From NCBI GenBank assembly GCA_014529385.2, contig CM043968.1:8536648-8600647 (forward strand): DNA of 64,000 nucleotides. Direction: 5' to 3'. Below the pieces are notes generated by a model. That model was not told where the DNA came from, ran no database searches, and worked only from the letters and a program-made list of their open reading frames with translations. Made by a program: the position numbers and the translations under genes. This DNA comes from Adiantum capillus-veneris. Lineage: Eukaryota; Streptophyta; Polypodiopsida; Polypodiales; Pteridaceae. This document shows positions 34,401-40,400 of this stretch, one piece after another (the stretch's first letter is position 1; every line of letters starts with the position of its first letter).

Positions 34401-37400
34401 TGTCCTCTAGCTCTAAAGCAATTGACCCATCAGGCCTCCTCAAGTGGCTGACCCTTGCATGCGCATGTCAAGGCCCCATTGTCTCAAAGAAAGCCCCTGT
34501 CACTCTGTCACTCAGCTGGATCCACTGAGATGCGTGTCGATCAAAAGCAAACTCCTGGCGCCGCTCCTCTGTGTTGGCAAGCTTCTGGCGAGCTTGTTGC
34601 AACTGCTCCTCCAACCAAGGACTGTTTGGATGCTGCTCTTGCATCCTCTGCAAGGAAGCAACGCCCCATCGGAGACGTTGCTCCTCTTCTCTCGTTGCAG
34701 CCAGGCGGGCAGTAGACTCCTGAAGAAAAAGCTGACTAAGCTGAGCAAGTCCAAAGGCCACTCTATGAGAAGGAGAGTCCTGCAAGTCTAAGCCTTGTGT
34801 CCAAAGAGTTACCACTCGCTCTCTAAGCGCAGAGTCCAGCAAGACCCTCTCAGGGATGCGAAGCAACGTGCTTCCTTTCCTCTGTCTATTTGTCACTGTG
34901 AGGATCATTGGTGCATGGTCCTAAAACGAAGTCCCAGCCATAATGCCAACTGACCCACCCAAGTCACAGAAATGTCACTAGTGTAGAAGCGATCTATCCG
35001 AGATAGATTCACTCCTCCCACTCTGCGGTTCGAATGAGAAAAGGCCAGGCTGTCTGGAGGCCTCACAAAGCTAGAATGTTGCCTCACATGTGAAACCCGC
35101 AAAGTCATACATAACCTCAGAGGGGTCCTCCAACATATTGAAGTCACGCCCAATGCACTATGCTCTGCGTGTGGCAGAGACTCTACAATATGGGACCAAA
35201 ACTTTTGCTCGTGCACTCGCCACATTGGGCGCGTAGATGTTCAGGAAGCCCATGAGGCAACCCTGAACCTGCATAGTAATCCATTGGGCCCTGCCTGGCA
35301 CAATAATCCCTCTGTCCACAATGGCCTGTTGCAAAGAATCCGCAATAGTCATACATACCCCACCCTAGATGCCTCGAGGTCCAAATGCAGCTGACCAAAA
35401 CGTCTCATAGCGACCACACAAAATCTGACCACATCGTCTAATGCGACTCTCACAATGATGATGCTCCTGTAGCATAAGAATGTCAATCTCACCTCCCACA
35501 AGGCATCTCTGAAGCTCCTGACGCAACCGACCTCGTTGACGCTGAAACAAGGGGCCTCCTAATCCTTGCATGTTGCATGAGATGATCCTCATGGAGTCAG
35601 TGGGAGAAAACAGTTGCTACCCCACAATAGCCAACCTCGCTATTTGTTAGGCCAGTTTGGAGAGTAATCTACATCCGAACGACTTCTAGACAAGCGCGAA
35701 AGAATGATTGTCTCGCCCAGGCCCAAGCCAAGTGTGCAGCTCGAAGGGCTACATCCTCTGTCCAAGAATCCTCATGTACAAATACATAACAAGGAGGGCT
35801 CTGAGTGTCAGCAAACAAATGCACCACAATGTGCCTGCAACCCATTGCACGGAGGTGTCATGCTAAACTTGGCCAGAGGCCAAAGTGTTTGCACAAGATC
35901 CGTCACCCCTAAGGCCCCTGTGTGGTGTGAGCACTCAGTAGCCTGAGTTTTGAGTCAGTCAAGAACTGTGTGCTGGGTCTACTCTGTGAGATCCCTACCG
36001 CACAATGGGAAGGAGAAACCCACCGCTGTGTCCAAAGCCTCAATGCCTCTAGTTGCAAGAAAGAGGACATGGAATTGAAAGCAAGCCTCCTCCAGGTCAG
36101 GAGAAGAGTCACCCAGAAACCGAGTGAAACTGTAGTCGAAGAAGTCCCAGCGTCTGTGAATGTCAAAGCTAGTCAAAATTCTAGGGACTGTTGCAAAAGG
36201 AGAAGTCTGCACCAAAAAAGGTGGCCTCAAGTGAGGCTGTCCCTCTCGAGCCACACGGCTCGTAGCGAAAGCCCTACCAAGAGATCGCCTCGCAGCAGAC
36301 TTGTGTCCAGTCCCCTGGGACTGAGGAGGAGCGGTGGAGGGTCGAGAGATAAGGCTATGCGCCCCACCGGGGAGAGAGGAGGGACGGGAGGCGAAGGTGG
36401 AGGTGGAGGAGGGGGTGGAGGCGAGGGAGGCTGAGCGACAACGTTTGAGGGAGGAGGGGTGGAGGAGGAGGAATTGAAGTGGACGATCTCCTCAGGCAGG
36501 TTTTGCTGAAGGGGGTCAAAACGGTTCCCAGTCGAAACCCAGTGATGCTGAGCTGTAGCAGGTCGGCCACCAGGGGGAGCGGTGGGGCGGGGCCGCCCAT
36601 GTCGGCAGCAGGCAGGCACCTGCTGCCAATCGTCAGTTGTCTGATCGTTGGTCTCAGTCGAGGTACTAGCCTGTGCATCTTGTGTGTCTGGTTGCTGGGC
36701 TTGCTCAACCTTGGGAGGCTGCACATGTGTTGTGGGTCGAGGTCTCTTGCGAGGACAGGCCTTTGCCAAATGGCCCATCTGTCTGCAAATGAAGCACTGA
36801 TTCGGGAGGCCCGAATACTCCACGCTCTGACGGAACCAACCCCCACTCACCCGAGGTAGTAGGATGACCTTCGGGAGAGTGTGGGTGTCCTGAACCAGAA
36901 CACGTACTAAAGGGATGCCGGCCGCCTTTGCAGCTAGAGAGACTGCCGTGCGAGGTGTCTCCTGGACAAGAGTGGCAGGTACTCCCTCCTCAAACTAGGA
37001 AAGCAGACAGAGATGGGAAGGTCTACCTCCTCTACTAGAACATCTGTAGCTGGATCAAAACCATGCCTCCACTTTCGAAAGTGGGCTCGAATTGCTTGGA
37101 TGGCCAAGGGGTTCATTGTGATGACCTTGGAGGCTATCTCGGAAGTCTCGAACTCTATCAGATAGTAGCCACGTCGGAGGAACTAAACATCCAAGATCTT
37201 GCCGAACTTTGCGAGCAGGTGGGCTTGGAGAAGATCACGCAGCTCTTTTGGGTCTGGTGCCGAGAATCTTGCAGATGACGGAAGTCGCCTGAAGGCGTTT
37301 CACCTCTGCGGCTAGGCTGGCTTGCTCTATCGGTGTGAGAGCAAGTCGAATGGTGGGCTTATCGGGGTCGGGCGAGGGGACTTCATCGGAGTCCCTCTGT

Positions 37401-40400
37401 GGCAGAGCTCGAGCCTCCATCTGTGTTTGGTGTTGCGGATGAAGAAGGGGGGGTGATGTCGTGGCAGGTACCCGAAGACGAAGAGAGACCCTCAGCCTGC
37501 AGGAACCTTGGAGGGAAGGGGGGGGGGGGGTTGTTGGGGGGTGACTGAAACGAACAGAGCGAGGCAAAATGAGAATGTGCGTGTGTGTTTGTGCGGGAGG
37601 GGGAGGGGGACATGTGAAATTTTGGGGTTTTTAAAGGGGCTCGGAGATGGCGGGCTGTAGCAAAAGCAGCGTGGAGGCGGGAATGCTGGCAAGAAAGAGC
37701 AAGGGCGGGCAGCGCGAAGGAATAGGGAGGCGGGGGGTACGGGCAGGGCAGCGCGAGGGGGGTGGAAGATGAGCAGCACGCGGGGGGCAGTGCTGCGCGA
37801 GGCTACATGGCAGCGAGCTGATGTGGGGTGAGGAAGGGGCAGCGCACGCAAGCAACGGGGGGAGGGCGAGGGAGCTGGGGGGTGGTGAGAGCAGGCGAGG
37901 GGGATGCGCAGCAGCAGTGAGCGTTGCTAACTTTAAATGTTTTGCCTTCAAGCCATTGACTTTGCCATATGCTCTGCACAATTCATTCGAACTTTTGAGG
38001 TTTATGTCGTAAATATCAGGTACAAGTCCAATAGTAGGTCTAGCTTTCTTAGCTGGAGGTGGCCCTGCAGATCTATGTGTTGTCGGAGCAGAAGGCTGCT
38101 TTGAAGACGTCGAGGCTCGTTGAGGACATGTATCGATGCCCCGTTTAAAAACATTCAAAGCATTGGCCTTCTTGTAACAAGGTTTCTCGTCAACGCTGTG
38201 TCAAATGAGGCCTTTGAGGTTGACTTTCACGAGATTCTCAAGGATTTGTTCTTTGTTGCCGGGAATTCTACTTGTTTGCTGGAGTTGCTTTTGTGGTAAA
38301 ATCTAGCTTCCCTTTCATAAGTTTGCAATGGCATGGTCCATAAGTTCTTGCATGAATGATACTAGTTTGAAACGGAGTCCAATTGTGTATCATGTGCACA
38401 AGTCTCCAAGGGAATCAACTTGAAGAAAGACACCGGAAGGTAGATGCCGAGAAACCTTTGGTTATATAGTCTTCCATGGTCAAATGAGGCCTTTGAGGTT
38501 GACTTTCACGAGATTCTCAAGGATTTGTTCATTGTTGCCGGGAATTCTACTTGTTTGCTGGAGTTGCTTTTGTGGTAAAATCTAGCTTCCCTTTCATAAG
38601 TTTGCAATGGCATGGTCCATAAGTTCTCGCATGGTTGATACTAGTTTGAAACGGAGTCCAATGGTGTATCATGTGCACAAGTCTCCAAGGGAATCAACTT
38701 GAAGAAAGACACCGGAAGGTAGATGCCGAGAAACCTTTGGTTATATAGTCTTCCATGGTCTTCGTGGCAAGCATTTTCAAGTTGCCCTGTTTTGACAAAA
38801 TGTGGACGTCAAACAGAAATGTCATATAGCTGGGTGCAAAATTGTCTTGAAAGCTTGCCATGTCCTTGGAGCATGCGGTTGTGCCACGATTGAACTTTAC
38901 CATTGCATAGCATTATCTTTAAGAAATCTCGCTGCTCTAGAAATCTTTGACTCTTTTGTAAAGTTCCTCGAAGCATAGATGTCGTCGAATTGTTGGAGGA
39001 ATTCTTCCGATCTTTCACTCCAAAAAAGGTGAAATTTTTTACTGTTGTGCTTTCATCTTTGGAATCCTTTGGCTTGTTAGGCATGTACCTTGAATACCAA
39101 TAAATAGGATATCCCTACGGGCTGAAACCATGGCTGATGTGACGAGAGTGTCAAAAAGCCAGTTCTTTGTCTGTGGCTCCTAAAACTGCACTTGTGCACA
39201 CATTCTCTCTAGTCCGCTCAATGATGCATATCCTCTAGTTAGCCTTGTCTTTGCTGCTCTTCTCAAGGAGAGGATGGGCCCACTAAAGACCACTCCAAGG
39301 AAGGTATAAGAATCCACATACTCCACAGTCTCCTGTTCATATAAGAAGGTAGGCGTTGATCTCGTGACCCACTATGCTGTGGCGTTGAACACCATGGCCT
39401 TGGTTTTACCAAGGTTCACTGATAAACCACTGTCCTGCGCAAATGGGTGTAAGGCCTCGAGGTGCTACATACCCTTTGGTGAGTCTGCTATAAGCACAAT
39501 ATCCCAATGCCAGCCAACTAGGGTCCTTTGCCTCTTGAGCTCCCAATGTAGTCTGAGATCTCATCGATATATAATCCAAAGAGGGTCGGTGAGAGTGGGC
39601 ATCCTTGTTTCACCCCTATATTGGAGTGAACTGATTTCTGCAAAGCCTTCGACAGGAGTATCATGTGAGCTGATATATGGTATTATGGCACTCTATGAAA
39701 CAGTGGTTGAATGAGCACGGACCAGAAGGTTTATCATAGCCCACAAAGCTGCAATATATCCTTCTCCCATATGCTATGCCCTCCTCAATGATATCTATGA
39801 GAGTGAATTTATGATCCAAAGTGGAAAATTTCCTTCAAAACCCTGCTTGTCCTGGGGCACGTATCCCCTCTCTCTCTGCCCATTTACTCAACTCATGCTC
39901 CAAGATAGATGCTTAGAGTTTGGTCAGTGAGTGACTAACCATAATAGTGCAATAGTTATTCGGAAAATTGGGATCACCATATATCGGCACGATCATGGAC
40001 ATACTCCCAAGTGTCAGGAAATCCCTCACACACAGCTCTGTTGAATATCAGGGCTATTAGATCTATTGCCGTGTCTCTTGCATGTATCAAGTGCTTTGCT
40101 TCTAGTCTATCATGGTCCTATGATCTCCTCGTACTCATCTTGTCAATGGCTTCTTTTACGCCCCCCCCCCCCCCCCCCCCCCCCCCCTCTCTCTCTCTCT
40201 CTCTCAGTACGGAGGATCCTTTGGCAGAGCTCACTCTTTGCATAAGGCGTCAGAAGAGGATTCGTGACTGTCTGTGAGTGGTCACCCCAGTAGCAACCTC
40301 TCTCTGTAACTGAGTTGTCATCTCTTTGCGTTCCTCTTCATACCAACTGTTTTGGGGCGTACTGTTATGTCTCCTCTTACCTTGCATGAACTGTCTTGAG

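Noticed and set aside
35970-36434. Glycine-rich + strand reading
   Set aside because: Antisense shadow of the proline-rich LINE-C ORF1.
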